Shown here piece after piece: positions 42,327 to 51,928 of a DNA stretch of 64,000 nt. Position 1 is the first letter of the stretch. Every line of letters starts with the position of its first letter. Source of the DNA: Bdellovibrio sp. (GTDB lineage: Bacteria > Bdellovibrionota > Bacteriovoracia > Bacteriovoracales > Bacteriovoracaceae); the NCBI GenBank assembly GCA_016187935.1, contig JACPIU010000012.1, positions 49,251-113,250 of the forward strand. The letters are read 5' to 3'. Both the position numbers and the translations under genes were made by a program. The notes below the pieces were generated by a model that had not been told where the DNA came from, made no database searches, and worked only from the letters and a program-made list of their open reading frames with translations.

Positions 42327-45260
42327 ATGAGTATAGATTTAGGACATTGGGCGCTCATCGATCTGGAAACCAGCGGTCTTGATCCCATATATGATTCGAT
42401 TATTGATGTAGGTTTTCTTCAGTTTGAAGGAACTAAACTCACTCGCCGCTATCAATCTTTAGTGCGTTTCCCGATGACTGAGGATCGACACAATAATTAT
42501 TCCCACTATATTCAGAAATTGACCGGAATCACTCCAGAAATGTTGAGGCATGCTCCTCTTTGGTCCCATGTTTTGCCCGAAGTGGAGAGTTTGGCGGCCT
42601 GCAAACTGGTGGCGCATAATGCCGGCTTTGAAGAAAGTTTTTTAAATGCATATTTTAAACAGCTTACAACCGCTGATCGACCGGATTTTGTGGATTCGTT
42701 GCCATATTTGGCTTTGGTTTTTTTGGCAAGATCATCTTTAAGTCTGGAGTCTTTTATCCTTGATTTTGACTTACGTAAACGAGAATCCCATCGTGGTCTA
42801 GATGACTCCGTCGATCTCTTAAAAGTCATGCTGATGGCGGCCTTTCATTTGCATCAACGGCCGATTTTTCGGCAGTCCCTGCTAACCGAGTTGTTACGGG
42901 CGGGCCTGAGTGATGAGTTTTTTGCCAAATGGTTTTCTTTGACTTTGGCGGATTTAAACGAAGTGGCCGAGCAGATAGAGTTGGATATGGAGAAGGCCTA
43001 TGATTATTATCTTGGCCACCAAAACAAGACTTTTGAGAACAGTCCAATCAGCTCGAAAACCTCGCGCTATTCAGCAACTTTTTCTGGCGAAAATATAAAA
43101 AAGATTTTGCAGGATGAAGCACAGGTACAAAAGGCCCTTCCTAATTATCACTATCGGCCTTCTCAAGAGGAATTGGCGCTGCGAGTGGGGCAGTCTTTTA
43201 AAAATAAAGTCCATGCTTTGATTCAGGCACCGACTGGAACTGGCAAGACGATGGGCTATTTGCTGCCGTCCATTCTTTTCAGCTTGAACGAAGGGGAAAA
43301 AGTCCTGGTGGCCACGGGAACGAAGGCCCTGCAACATCAGGCCATGCATAAAGACATTCCCGAGATGCGGCAGCTTTTGAATATTGGAGAAGACAAACTC
43401 AAGGTTACGCAAGTCATCGGTTCCAATAATCATTTGTGTGAACTATTGTACAGACAAGAAGCGGAACAAGACTCTCTGCTCTTTCGTTCCCGCTCATTTG
43501 AAGAAAAGTATGCCCAGATTTATTATGATTTGGTTTTTTTATACAATGTCGATCAGAAATATGATGAAAAAGTGGTGCGGGGAGATATTCCTTACGTTTT
43601 AAAAAAACAATTTCCGGCAATCGGTGAATGGGAAGAAAAAGTTGCAGTGGATTATCGTTCCTGCACCGGCCAAAGGTGTCCGTTTAAAGGAACCTGTTCC
43701 TATTTAACGGGACTCATCGAGGCGCGTGATTCTCACGTTATTGTTGGAAATCATGCCCTCATGTTCACTTGGCCAAAGGGCGTGCCACGACCACTTTATG
43801 TAATTGTGGATGAGGCCCATAAGATTGAGGGTGAGGCCACGCGCGCTTACGCTTTGGAGGTTTCTGAGAATCAATTCAAAGGAATGGAAAAGTTGCTCAA
43901 TTCATCACAAGGTTTAGGCCCTCTCTTTTACTTGTTGGGTTCACTGAATGATGGGGACAGTGAAAAAAATGCCGAGACAGTGGGAAAGCTACGAACGACG
44001 GCGAGTGACACGGCAAGAATGTTGGCAGATCACTTGGCCCCTTTGAGTGAAAACGTGGGCCTCTTGTTTAATAAAATGCCGCGATATACTCCCGAGTATT
44101 GGAATGAGTTGGCTTTTGACGGAAAAATCTTTGACACCGACCCATTGGGACAGTCAATTAAATTTCATTTGGAAAGTCTCAAAAATATCTTGCATCATTT
44201 CCTGATGACCTTGTCTCCTTACATTATTCGTTTCCGCGAAAACTTGCCGGCAAGCGATCAAGGGATATCTGCTTTCACCAAATTTGAAACCTTCTACAGT
44301 ACCATCCTCGATGCCCATCAAACTTTGGAAGAAAGTTTGGATCTAAGTCCAGAGAAAAATGTTTGTCGCTCACTCTGGTATGTGGAACGAGAAGGATTTA
44401 AATTGGGTATAGCACCCGTGGATGTGGGGCGCCTTATTCATGAACAGTTACTGACACCCGCCCAAAGCGTGGTGTTTACTTCCGCCACTTTGGCCAATGA
44501 AAAAGGTGATCAAGGCCCTCAGGGCATCGAGTGGGCCACAGGTTATGCCTATCTCGAACCTGCAAAACGATTTAGAGGCGGACTGTACCTCCCGCCTGTT
44601 TTTAATTATGCCGATAATACCAAAATCTTTTTCTGTGATGATCTGGTCGATATTCACAATGATCAATTTGCGGCGAAGGCCATGGAATTTATTATCCCCC
44701 TGGTGCGTGAATTAAGTGGAGGATCATTACTGCTTTTTTCCTCTCGCAAGCGCTTTGAGGCGGCGCGTGAAATTCTCCTGGAACAATTGGAAGGGGAACT
44801 TCCCATTTTTATCCAAGGAATGGGGAACAGTGTCGTCGAGGATTTTAAGAACGCCGGACGTGGAGTTCTCTTAGGGATGGAAACTTTTGGCGAAGGTATC
44901 GATGTTCCTGGCAAGGCCTTGCAGTTTTTGTTTGTGGATAAAATTCCTGATCTCCGACAGGATTTGGTCACTGATCGTCGGCGTAAATTTTTTGATCGGC
45001 AGTTTGGTAATGAGTTTAGCGATTATTATTTGGCCCATAGGGCACGCTCGCTCCATCAAAAACTGGGAAGATTGCTTCGTTCGAAGAATGATGTGGGAAG
45101 TGCTTTGATTGTCGACTCACGCATTAAAGGCTGGAAACCGGCCACCACCGAAAAAATGTTTAAACTCATGTCTCCTTATAAAATTGAACGACGACCGTTT
45201 AAAGTTGCCTGCGAAGAAATTCGAAGCTTTTTAGAGATGCCACGCACTGAATGGTCGTGA
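42327..45260 (+). CDS. DinG-type helicase with N-terminal DnaQ-like exonuclease
   Basis: 977 residues. The N-terminal domain is a DEDD 3'-5' exonuclease (DLETSGLDP, HNAGFEES, HRGLDDSVDLL). It is followed by a superfamily 2 XPD/DinG helicase: Walker A PTGTGKT at about 301-307, DEAH at about 493, Fe-S cysteines (CTGQRCPFKGTC), GMETFGEGIDVPG and QKLGRLLRS. The same exonuclease-helicase fusion occurs in Firmicutes DinG. Acts on DNA damage or replication structures. Long insertions in the Fe-S region are normal. Confidence 0.92.
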   Translation: MSIDLGHWALIDLETSGLDPIYDSIIDVGFLQFEGTKLTRRYQSLVRFPMTEDRHNNYSHYIQKLTGITPEMLRHAPLWSHVLPEVESLAACKLVAHNAGFEESFLNAYFKQLTTADRPDFVDSLPYLALVFLARSSLSLESFILDFDLRKRESHRGLDDSVDLLKVMLMAAFHLHQRPIFRQSLLTELLRAGLSDEFFAKWFSLTLADLNEVAEQIELDMEKAYDYYLGHQNKTFENSPISSKTSRYSATFSGENIKKILQDEAQVQKALPNYHYRPSQEELALRVGQSFKNKVHALIQAPTGTGKTMGYLLPSILFSLNEGEKVLVATGTKALQHQAMHKDIPEMRQLLNIGEDKLKVTQVIGSNNHLCELLYRQEAEQDSLLFRSRSFEEKYAQIYYDLVFLYNVDQKYDEKVVRGDIPYVLKKQFPAIGEWEEKVAVDYRSCTGQRCPFKGTCSYLTGLIEARDSHVIVGNHALMFTWPKGVPRPLYVIVDEAHKIEGEATRAYALEVSENQFKGMEKLLNSSQGLGPLFYLLGSLNDGDSEKNAETVGKLRTTASDTARMLADHLAPLSENVGLLFNKMPRYTPEYWNELAFDGKIFDTDPLGQSIKFHLESLKNILHHFLMTLSPYIIRFRENLPASDQGISAFTKFETFYSTILDAHQTLEESLDLSPEKNVCRSLWYVEREGFKLGIAPVDVGRLIHEQLLTPAQSVVFTSATLANEKGDQGPQGIEWATGYAYLEPAKRFRGGLYLPPVFNYADNTKIFFCDDLVDIHNDQFAAKAMEFIIPLVRELSGGSLLLFSSRKRFEAAREILLEQLEGELPIFIQGMGNSVVEDFKNAGRGVLLGMETFGEGIDVPGKALQFLFVDKIPDLRQDLVTDRRRKFFDRQFGNEFSDYYLAHRARSLHQKLGRLLRSKNDVGSALIVDSRIKGWKPATTEKMFKLMSPYKIERRPFKVACEEIRSFLEMPRTEWS

Positions 45261-45274
45261 GTGCTGTCTATTCC

Positions 45275-46099
45275 CTATTCTTCTTCTAGGTTGTTCAGGA
45301 ACTTAATATTGATGGCGGTACCATCATCGGACACAAGGGAATACGGAATGGCCTGGTGCCGACTCAGATAGACTTGAATGGTGGCGGGAGGAGGGGCGTC
45401 TTCATCCTCCGCTTGATTTTTAATATCTTCTGTGAAGCGGTAATGGATGGCCTGCAAATCGGTGCCATTGACATTAATCGTTTCACTAGTGAGAGAGACG
45501 CGTTCGAGCGCCACAGTTGTAAGTTTCAGCTCATGCTGGTATTCCCACTGGTTGGGACTGGAAATTACGGAATAGATATTTTTGGAAGTGGCATCGAATT
45601 TTTTCGAGAGAATGAAGAGCATGCTGGTACAAGCGGCAGGAGTGAAAATATGAAAACGCGGGCTGGTGCTGATTTGGCTGCGATGCTTGCTGCGTTTATT
45701 TTTAAAAGTGTAGTTCACGATATTTTTTTTGCTATCATATAAATAATTTTCTTCCACTTTCTCACTGCCCAAGTCTTTTTTGACCGTAACTTTGAGAGGA
45801 ACGTAATCTTTGCTTACTTTGTAGTCGACCATTAATTTTAAAAATTCACCGGTGGAAACGCGACTCATAATTGAACTGAGAAAATTCAAGGTTAATTCTT
45901 TTTTTTCCTTGTAAACTTCGAAGTGCTCTTCGCAATAGGTGGAGCCGTTCCGTTGATAGAGAAAGGAGCCACGATAGATTTTTTTGGGCTTGGCCCCGCC
46001 CCAGTCGATGTCGAATTCGAAATCGTCTTGATCTTTGCCTTTGCCGCTTTTTTTCACCGCCGGAGCTTCCTTCGTTTTGCCTTTATCGGGGGTTGCCAT
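45275..46099 (-). CDS. DUF3108-like protein of unknown function
   Basis: 274 residues. A Lys/Glu/Asp-rich N-terminus (no signal peptide) is followed by a beta-rich domain whose strands (RGSFLYQRNGSTYCEEHFEV, NYLYDSKKNIVNYTFK, LERVSLTSETINVNG, AIHYRFTED) have the feel of DUF3108 envelope proteins. Last of a three-gene operon. The absence of a leader suggests it is cytosolic here. Family call is weak. Confidence 0.55.
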   Translation of the reverse strand: MATPDKGKTKEAPAVKKSGKGKDQDDFEFDIDWGGAKPKKIYRGSFLYQRNGSTYCEEHFEVYKEKKELTLNFLSSIMSRVSTGEFLKLMVDYKVSKDYVPLKVTVKKDLGSEKVEENYLYDSKKNIVNYTFKNKRSKHRSQISTSPRFHIFTPAACTSMLFILSKKFDATSKNIYSVISSPNQWEYQHELKLTTVALERVSLTSETINVNGTDLQAIHYRFTEDIKNQAEDEDAPPPATIQVYLSRHQAIPYSLVSDDGTAINIKFLNNLEEE

Positions 46100-46101
46100 A
46101 T

Positions 46102-47682
46102 TTATGTCCTGGGTTGGAGGATGTCTGCTTTAATGTAGTGTATCGACTTTCCTTTGCCAAAGCGAGAAATGGAGCCTGTCTTTTCCCAATCATTGAGCCA
46201 TTGTTTGGCGGTCGAAGTCTTAATTTTAAAAGTATTTTCCAGAAGCGGGCGTGTTAAAACTTTGTTGAAGGCCAAGAGATAGCTCAGAGGCCCTTTGAAG
46301 GTATGATTCATGGACATAATAACGGCGGCTCCGCTTGGTAGATCTAAAGAGTAGAGATTATTCTCCCTTCCTACTGCAAAACCTATTTTTTTTAAGGCCG
46401 AGATAATTTTTTTGAGTCGCTCTTCTCCGCTTTTGGGGTTAAAGAAATTTTGACGATAGAGAAAATCAATCAGGGCCCATTTTGAAAGCCCAAGGGACCC
46501 GGCCCCCATCAAGGCGGAGATGGTGATAGATTGTAAAGATGTCCACACGGTTTCCGGTCGGCCTTGAGGATTGATGAGAATGCCACTCACCAAGTCGTAG
46601 ATTAAAATCGTACCGTGTAATCTTTTGATAGCTTGATCGTAGGTGGTTCCTTCGATGGTTTGATCATGGATCATCCATATGTCATGTCCCTTGGGAGTAT
46701 GGGTGGTCCCAAAAAAAGTACGCAGGGGAAGTTCGGCATTTACGGGATAAGACTTTCCCAGCGCATGGGAGTAGGGAGAATAGGTAAGGTGGGTCCTGGC
46801 ACCCAAGCGCTCGCGCACAGGAACAGCATTGCCTGACAGATTTTCTTTCCAAAAAGAAATGGAAATTCGTACCAATGGCACTATTTGATCATAGTAGGGA
46901 AATTTTTCACACATCATGAGAGCGGACAAGGCCGCGGCCTTATTTCCTTTTTTGATATTGTAAATTGCCAATGACCGATAGATGAAGATGTAATCGACCG
47001 TCGTTGTAACTTGGAGAAGTGGCAGGGCCTTTTCAATATGCCAGAAGGCCTGATCTAATTTATCTTGATCGAGATAGAGATCGGCCAAACGTTGATGGCA
47101 TTCTCCAATAAAGATGGAATCCTGCGGATTGGTTTTGATGAGTTGGTTGAAGTGCTCTTCACATTCGTCATAACGGCGAAGTGAAAAAAGTGCTGCCCCC
47201 AGATTAATGGCCGATGCTTTCCATGCCTTGAGATCATTCTTGAGCATCACCATGGCCTTTTGACCTGTGATGATGGCCTTAGAATAATCATTTCTCCCGA
47301 GGTGATGACCTGTCAGATAGCGGTAATAGAGAGGAACAAGCTTCTCAGGTTTAAGCTGCCGTTGCTCGGCCACGGCTTCAAAGGTTTTGAACATGCGTTC
47401 CGCCACATAGCGGACGCCCAAGTATTGCAGCATGTAGGCCAAACGGATTTGGACGGCCAGTTCACTTTCCGAAATTTGCACCATTTCATGGGGGGAAAGC
47501 TCTTCTCCAAGAATTTTGAGGGCCTTTTCGTTTTCAGAAAGGGAGCGATACACTTCCGAAAGTCGGATGCGTTCTTCTGTCGTGAGTCTGGCCTTTTTAA
47601 GAAAGATTTTTATTTTTGATTGAGCATCTTTCGGTCGACCGGCGCTAATGCATTCTTCGATATCAAGGAGTAGGTCAACCAT
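46102..47682 (-). CDS. TPR protein with C-terminal winged-helix-like domain
   Basis: 526 residues. TPR-like helical repeats (GRNDYSKAIITGQKAM, YDECEEHFNQLIKTNP, KLDQAFWHIEKALPLL) occupy about residues 40-290. A C-terminal domain of roughly 200 residues ends in a helix-turn-helix-like segment (FKIKTSTAKQWLNDWEKTG, SISRFGKGKSIHY). A regulatory or scaffolding role is likely. Start overlaps the upstream HD-GYP stop (TAAATG). Family specific function not recognised. Confidence 0.72.
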   Translation of the reverse strand: MVDLLLDIEECISAGRPKDAQSKIKIFLKKARLTTEERIRLSEVYRSLSENEKALKILGEELSPHEMVQISESELAVQIRLAYMLQYLGVRYVAERMFKTFEAVAEQRQLKPEKLVPLYYRYLTGHHLGRNDYSKAIITGQKAMVMLKNDLKAWKASAINLGAALFSLRRYDECEEHFNQLIKTNPQDSIFIGECHQRLADLYLDQDKLDQAFWHIEKALPLLQVTTTVDYIFIYRSLAIYNIKKGNKAAALSALMMCEKFPYYDQIVPLVRISISFWKENLSGNAVPVRERLGARTHLTYSPYSHALGKSYPVNAELPLRTFFGTTHTPKGHDIWMIHDQTIEGTTYDQAIKRLHGTILIYDLVSGILINPQGRPETVWTSLQSITISALMGAGSLGLSKWALIDFLYRQNFFNPKSGEERLKKIISALKKIGFAVGRENNLYSLDLPSGAAVIMSMNHTFKGPLSYLLAFNKVLTRPLLENTFKIKTSTAKQWLNDWEKTGSISRFGKGKSIHYIKADILQPRT

Positions 47683-48741
47683 TTAGTTGGCCTTGTTTTT
47701 TGAAAAATAATTTTTGAAATAACTAATCAGCAATTTAAATTCTTGCGGGTGTTGGTTAGAGATTAACTCGCGGATGAGATCTAAAGATTGAAACAAACTT
47801 GTTGCCGGCCGGTAGGGACGCTCCGAAATCATGGCGGCAATAATGTCTGTAATTGAAATGAGAACGGTTTCGATTCCCATGATAAGTTGTTGCGAAGACT
47901 CAGGGGTAAAATGTTCAAGTTCCCGGGTGAGAGTACTGAAGATATGATGATTTTCAATAATTTTAAAACAGTTGGTACTTATCGGAATACGGTTAAGTAA
48001 AATACTTGCTGAATTTTGGGCGTGATTCACGAGCAGCTTTTTATCATTGAGGTTCAATTCTTTTTGAGCATATTTTTCAAAAGGGATACAGGACATACCG
48101 ACATCTTTAAAAAAACTGGTGACAAAGAAATTCTCGATATCCTTATCATTGAAAATCCTGGCTTGCTTTAAAACGCCGATCAGAAATAGTGAAGAGAGGA
48201 CCGGTTGTGAATGAATATAATGATGTTTTTGGCGGGAAAAATCAGTATAGGTCATATGATGAATTTTCATATGATCCATGAGAAAGTGAGCATAAGATCT
48301 GACACTTTGATAGAGTAGATTCAGCAATTCATCATTGGTGGTATCTTCATAGAAAAATTTGAGATGCGAAGCCAGTAAGGAGGTCTGACGGCGACTTTTT
48401 TCAAAAGGATCGCCGATTGAGAGTGAACGGGTATTAGAACGTAAATTTTCATTTTGCTTGCTGATTAAAATTTTATGGTCGATGGTTTTGACAAATATTT
48501 TTGTGATTCCTGCTTCGACCCAATCCCTGACCGTCTGATTATTGAGTGCGAGATTTTTCTCGTGCAAGCGGTATGGCAGGCCTTCGCGCAGAATGAAAAG
48601 ATCACAAGGGGGCTCTTCAATATTGAGCACCTCCCGCAAGTAGATCTGCTTATAATCCAGAACAAAGCTATTGATTTCCAATGCCCGATAGGCACCCGAT
48701 AGAGGCATTCCAGATATGTGGCCGTCATTTTCTTTAGGCAT
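47683..48741 (-). CDS. Degenerate HD-GYP-type protein
   Basis: 352 residues. The N-terminal part (residues 10-100) resembles the DUF3391-like module found before HD-GYP domains. The second half has the HD-GYP helix pattern (FFVTSFFKDVGM, NHAQNSASILLNR, IENHH, ERPYRPA), but the metal-binding HD pair reads KD and the GYP motif is not present. Phosphodiesterase activity on cyclic di-GMP is therefore doubtful. It may bind the nucleotide or partners. First gene of the operon with the TPR/winged-helix protein. Confidence 0.68.
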   Translation of the reverse strand: MPKENDGHISGMPLSGAYRALEINSFVLDYKQIYLREVLNIEEPPCDLFILREGLPYRLHEKNLALNNQTVRDWVEAGITKIFVKTIDHKILISKQNENLRSNTRSLSIGDPFEKSRRQTSLLASHLKFFYEDTTNDELLNLLYQSVRSYAHFLMDHMKIHHMTYTDFSRQKHHYIHSQPVLSSLFLIGVLKQARIFNDKDIENFFVTSFFKDVGMSCIPFEKYAQKELNLNDKKLLVNHAQNSASILLNRIPISTNCFKIIENHHIFSTLTRELEHFTPESSQQLIMGIETVLISITDIIAAMISERPYRPATSLFQSLDLIRELISNQHPQEFKLLISYFKNYFSKNKAN

Positions 48742-48912
48742 ATTGCTATTATAATGAATAATTGGTGACTCCCTAAGTATTATCGTTAGTTAGCGCAGAT
48801 GCCGGGAGAGACTGCCCAGATTTGTAGGTTAAATTTTCAAGAGATCTTCTGAAAGCGACCATTATTATTGGCGTTCACGCTCGTCAATTGTCTGTATTTT
48901 ATAGGGATTTAA

Positions 48913-48948
48913 AAACACCTAAGTGTTTATCTCGGACATTTGTATAAT
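48913..48948 (+). promoter_or_regulatory. Inverted repeat and -10 box upstream of the 49007 gene
   Basis: AAACAC-4-GTGTTT is a perfect inverted repeat at 48913-48928. A perfect TATAAT lies at 48943-48948, 15 bases beyond. The repeat covers the place of the -35, which has no good consensus, so an activator or repressor site is plausible. This is a consensus judgement by eye. Confidence 0.4.
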
Positions 48949-49006
48949 GGGGGACAACCAAGCAAGTTGCCTTGAAGTTAAATTTCATTAGAAAAAGAGG
49001 TCAATT

Positions 49007-49969
49007 ATGGGCCGAAATGATCTCACCTATACTGAGGACAATTACTATGACCATCTGATTGATCTGAATAGCTATCTGCAGGGGGCCCCATTTCACGAAG
49101 AGTTGAAATTGGATGCCGCCGGTTTACTCTCATTCCACTGGGCCGATTGCCAGAACACCTGTCTTTTAGAGATAGCGGAAGTCTTGAATTCCGCCAGAGG
49201 CCGCGCCCGCCTGGACTGGCTAAACCACAATTTGCAGAAATTAAAAGAAATCCCCACTTGGTTAAGAGGTCCGGTATCCACATTGCACAGTAATCTTTAT
49301 GATACCTATGATAATTTTCTGGAGATGCCATTTCGTCATGCTCTTGATGCCGGTAAAGATGTGCTTATCTCAATGGTCGGTGAAGCCGGCCCATACCTCC
49401 CTCTCATGTCCCATCGCTGGCAGGACAAAAGTGTATTCAAAAATTTTATCAGTAAAAAGATTTTAACCAAAAAAATGCCTTTGAGACATTTCAGGATACG
49501 TTCCAACTTAAAGGGTCTGGTCTATTTTCAAGCAGCGGATATTGATGCTTTTCCTCTTACTCTCGTACAAATTATGTCGTCCGGATGCCTCTTCCTGTGG
49601 AATTCCCCCATCATCTATAGCAAACTGGTTGAAGAGAAATTAGCTTCATTTCAAATTGACATACGAGCTTTGAGAGAGGTCCATGGAGTGGGTGAGAAAA
49701 CTTCCGGCCCTTTGAATTTCTGTGTCCACAATTACAAATTTTTTAGATCGGGTATTCCCGGCCCTCAGCATGGCCCGCAAAACGAAATCTTTTTATTTGT
49801 GAGATATAAGGACATGCATGCTATTGAACGGGGTGGGGGTACGGAAACTGTCGAAGAATTTTTTAAGCCGTTACTTGATCGCTATTATAATGAGATCAAC
49901 CAAGCTTGCTCATCATTATTAACCGGTATCACCAAATCATCAGGCGTTCCACCGCTCGTGGCCGCCTAA
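49007..49969 (+). CDS. Protein of unknown function with weak PilZ-like segment
   Basis: 320 residues, cytosolic, no signal peptide. The first half is helical. The segment MPLRHFRIRSNLKGLVYFQA followed by LTLVQIMSSGCLFLW loosely follows the PilZ pattern (RxxxR ... D/NxSxxG), in which cyclic di-GMP is bound, but D/N is not preserved. Ribosome site AGAGGT and a nearby -10 support expression. The PilZ idea is speculative. Confidence 0.55.
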   Translation: MGRNDLTYTEDNYYDHLIDLNSYLQGAPFHEELKLDAAGLLSFHWADCQNTCLLEIAEVLNSARGRARLDWLNHNLQKLKEIPTWLRGPVSTLHSNLYDTYDNFLEMPFRHALDAGKDVLISMVGEAGPYLPLMSHRWQDKSVFKNFISKKILTKKMPLRHFRIRSNLKGLVYFQAADIDAFPLTLVQIMSSGCLFLWNSPIIYSKLVEEKLASFQIDIRALREVHGVGEKTSGPLNFCVHNYKFFRSGIPGPQHGPQNEIFLFVRYKDMHAIERGGGTETVEEFFKPLLDRYYNEINQACSSLLTGITKSSGVPPLVAA

Positions 49970-49976
49970 CCGGCCG

Positions 49977-50921
49977 CTAATTCAACTTTTCAGTATAGTG
50001 GCAGGCCACCAGTGTTTTTCCGTAAGGCATCAGAGCGGGTGCCTTTTCTTTGCATAATAGGTCAGCATGCGGACAGCGTTTGTGGTAGCTACAACCGCTG
50101 GGAGGATTCATGGGGGAGGGAAGTTCACCTAGGGCCAAGACATCTTTGGTTTTGGCCCGATCTAAAGAGGGAGAACTGGCCCACAGAGCACGAGTGTAAG
50201 GGTGTTTAGGCGCTTGCATGATCTCTTCCTTCGGGCCTTGCTCGACCGCTTTGCCGAGATACATCACCATAATGTCATCAGAGACATGATTAACCACCCC
50301 TAGATCATGGGAAATGAAAATATAAGAAAGGCCAAGTGTTTCTTGTAAATCCAAAAGCAAATTTAATACTTGTGCTTGAATGGAAACGTCCAGGGCCGAA
50401 ACCGGTTCGTCACAAATGACTGCCTTGGGGCCTAAAATCAGCGCACGTGCAATACCCAGTCTTTGACGTTGTCCTCCCGAATACATATGCGGGTACTTAT
50501 AGGCTTCAGTGGAAGCGATACCCACCTTTAAGAGGATATCCAAGGCCCGGTCGAGTATCTCTTGTTTGGACAAGTTTGTGTTTACTTGGAGAGGGGCACT
50601 GACAATATCGATGGCACGCTTTCGCGGATTAAGTGAATTATAAGGGTCCTGAAAAATCATCTGGATATTTTTTCGATAATTTTGTTCACCAATGTTCGCA
50701 ATAGTTTGGTTCTCCCAAAGAACCTCGCCGCTGGTAGGCAACTCAAGATGCAAGAGAGTACGCGCCAGTGTACTTTTGCCGCAACCCGATTCACCCACCA
50801 CTCCCAGTGTTCGGCCCATTTGTAAATGAAAAGAAACACCGTCCAGAGCACGAATTGTTTTGGCCTCATCGGGCCATTTTCTTACGTGATAATGTTTTTT
50901 TATATTTTGAACTTTCAACAT
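49977..50921 (-). CDS. dppF: Dipeptide ABC transporter ATP-binding protein
   Basis: 314 residues. Walker [11 protein letters not shown], signature YSGGQRQRLGIARAL, Walker B AVICDEPVSALD, and the C-terminal oligopeptide-transporter extension with four Cys (CSYHKRCPHADLLC). Start at 50921 overlaps dppD by seven bases. Last gene of the dppABCDF operon. Drives peptide uptake across the inner membrane with DppD. Confidence 0.93.
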   Translation of the reverse strand: MLKVQNIKKHYHVRKWPDEAKTIRALDGVSFHLQMGRTLGVVGESGCGKSTLARTLLHLELPTSGEVLWENQTIANIGEQNYRKNIQMIFQDPYNSLNPRKRAIDIVSAPLQVNTNLSKQEILDRALDILLKVGIASTEAYKYPHMYSGGQRQRLGIARALILGPKAVICDEPVSALDVSIQAQVLNLLLDLQETLGLSYIFISHDLGVVNHVSDDIMVMYLGKAVEQGPKEEIMQAPKHPYTRALWASSPSLDRAKTKDVLALGELPSPMNPPSGCSYHKRCPHADLLCKEKAPALMPYGKTLVACHYTEKLN

Positions 50922-51919
50922 TGGTCGGTCCTGCCTTCCCCTCTGTTCAATGGGTAATAACATCTCGTGGCCCTACTGATTCCTGGCGTAACAGTGAGTT
51001 GGGGTGCTTCCAAACGGCATGTATCCTGAGCAAAACTACAGCGAGGATGGAACTGGCAACCTTTTGGTCGTTGACGTAAGTTTGGTACCATGCCTTGAAT
51101 GGAAGGGAGACGGGACTTGTGATTTCGTTCTCCAGATTTTCTGGCATCCGGGTGCCCCGCCAAGAGTCCAAAGGTATAAGGGTGAGTGGAATGATGAATC
51201 ACATCTTGAGTAAGGCCGGCTTCCACCACTTCACCGGCATACATGACTTGGATGCGATCAGTATTTTGGGCGACGACGCCGAGATCATGGGTTACAAGCA
51301 TCAAAGACATTTGGCGCTTTTCCTGAATGTCCTTTAAAAGTCGTAGAATCTGATCTTGAATGGTGACGTCGAGTGCTGTCGTTGGTTCATCGGCGATCAA
51401 GAGTTTCGGGTTGGAACTGATGGCCATAGCAATCATCACTCGTTGTGCCATTCCGCCTGACAGTTCGTGAGGGTAGGCCTTCAGACGTTCTTTGGGGGCC
51501 GGAATTCCGACTTGTTCCATTAAATTTAAAGATTCAAGCGCGGCATCACTCCGGGACATTTCTGCATGAACCAGCAGAGTTTCGATCAATTGGTCCCCCA
51601 CGGAATAGCAGGGATTCAAAGCAGACATGGGGTCTTGAAAGATCATTGCAACATCTTTGCCGCGCAAGCATTGCCATTCTCGCTCATTTAAACTGAGGAG
51701 ATTCTTTCCTTCCAAGCTTAAGTGTGTGGCCGAAGTTACGGCTTGGGGAGGCAGCAGGCCCATAATGGCCAAATTGGTAATAGATTTTCCGCAGCCCGAT
51801 TCTCCCACGACTCCCAGGGTTTCTCCCATTTCCATTTGAAAAGATAAATTACGAACCGCCGTGAGAGGGCCTGTTTTGGTATTAAAAGTGATTGTGAGAT
51901 TTTGGACATCTAATAACAT
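50915..51919 (-). CDS. dppD: Dipeptide ABC transporter ATP-binding protein
   Basis: 334 residues. Walker A GESGCGKS, signature [10 protein letters not shown], Walker [13 protein letters not shown] and a C-terminal Cys cluster ([14 protein letters not shown]). Closely follows E. coli DppD in organisation. Nine bases behind dppC and overlapping dppF, so translation is coupled. Confidence 0.93.
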   Translation of the reverse strand: MLLDVQNLTITFNTKTGPLTAVRNLSFQMEMGETLGVVGESGCGKSITNLAIMGLLPPQAVTSATHLSLEGKNLLSLNEREWQCLRGKDVAMIFQDPMSALNPCYSVGDQLIETLLVHAEMSRSDAALESLNLMEQVGIPAPKERLKAYPHELSGGMAQRVMIAMAISSNPKLLIADEPTTALDVTIQDQILRLLKDIQEKRQMSLMLVTHDLGVVAQNTDRIQVMYAGEVVEAGLTQDVIHHSTHPYTFGLLAGHPDARKSGERNHKSRLPSIQGMVPNLRQRPKGCQFHPRCSFAQDTCRLEAPQLTVTPGISRATRCYYPLNRGEGRTDQC

Positions 51920-51928
51920 TTTATTTCT

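Noticed and set aside
48888..48893. TTGTCT as -35 of the 49007 promoter
   Set aside because: It is nearly 50 bases from the TATAAT; no -10 at 17 bases.
49960..49975. GGCCG-6-CGGCC stem between the 49007 gene and dppF as a bidirectional terminator
   Set aside because: Only five pairs and no T-run on either strand; it also overlaps the stop codon of the plus-strand gene.
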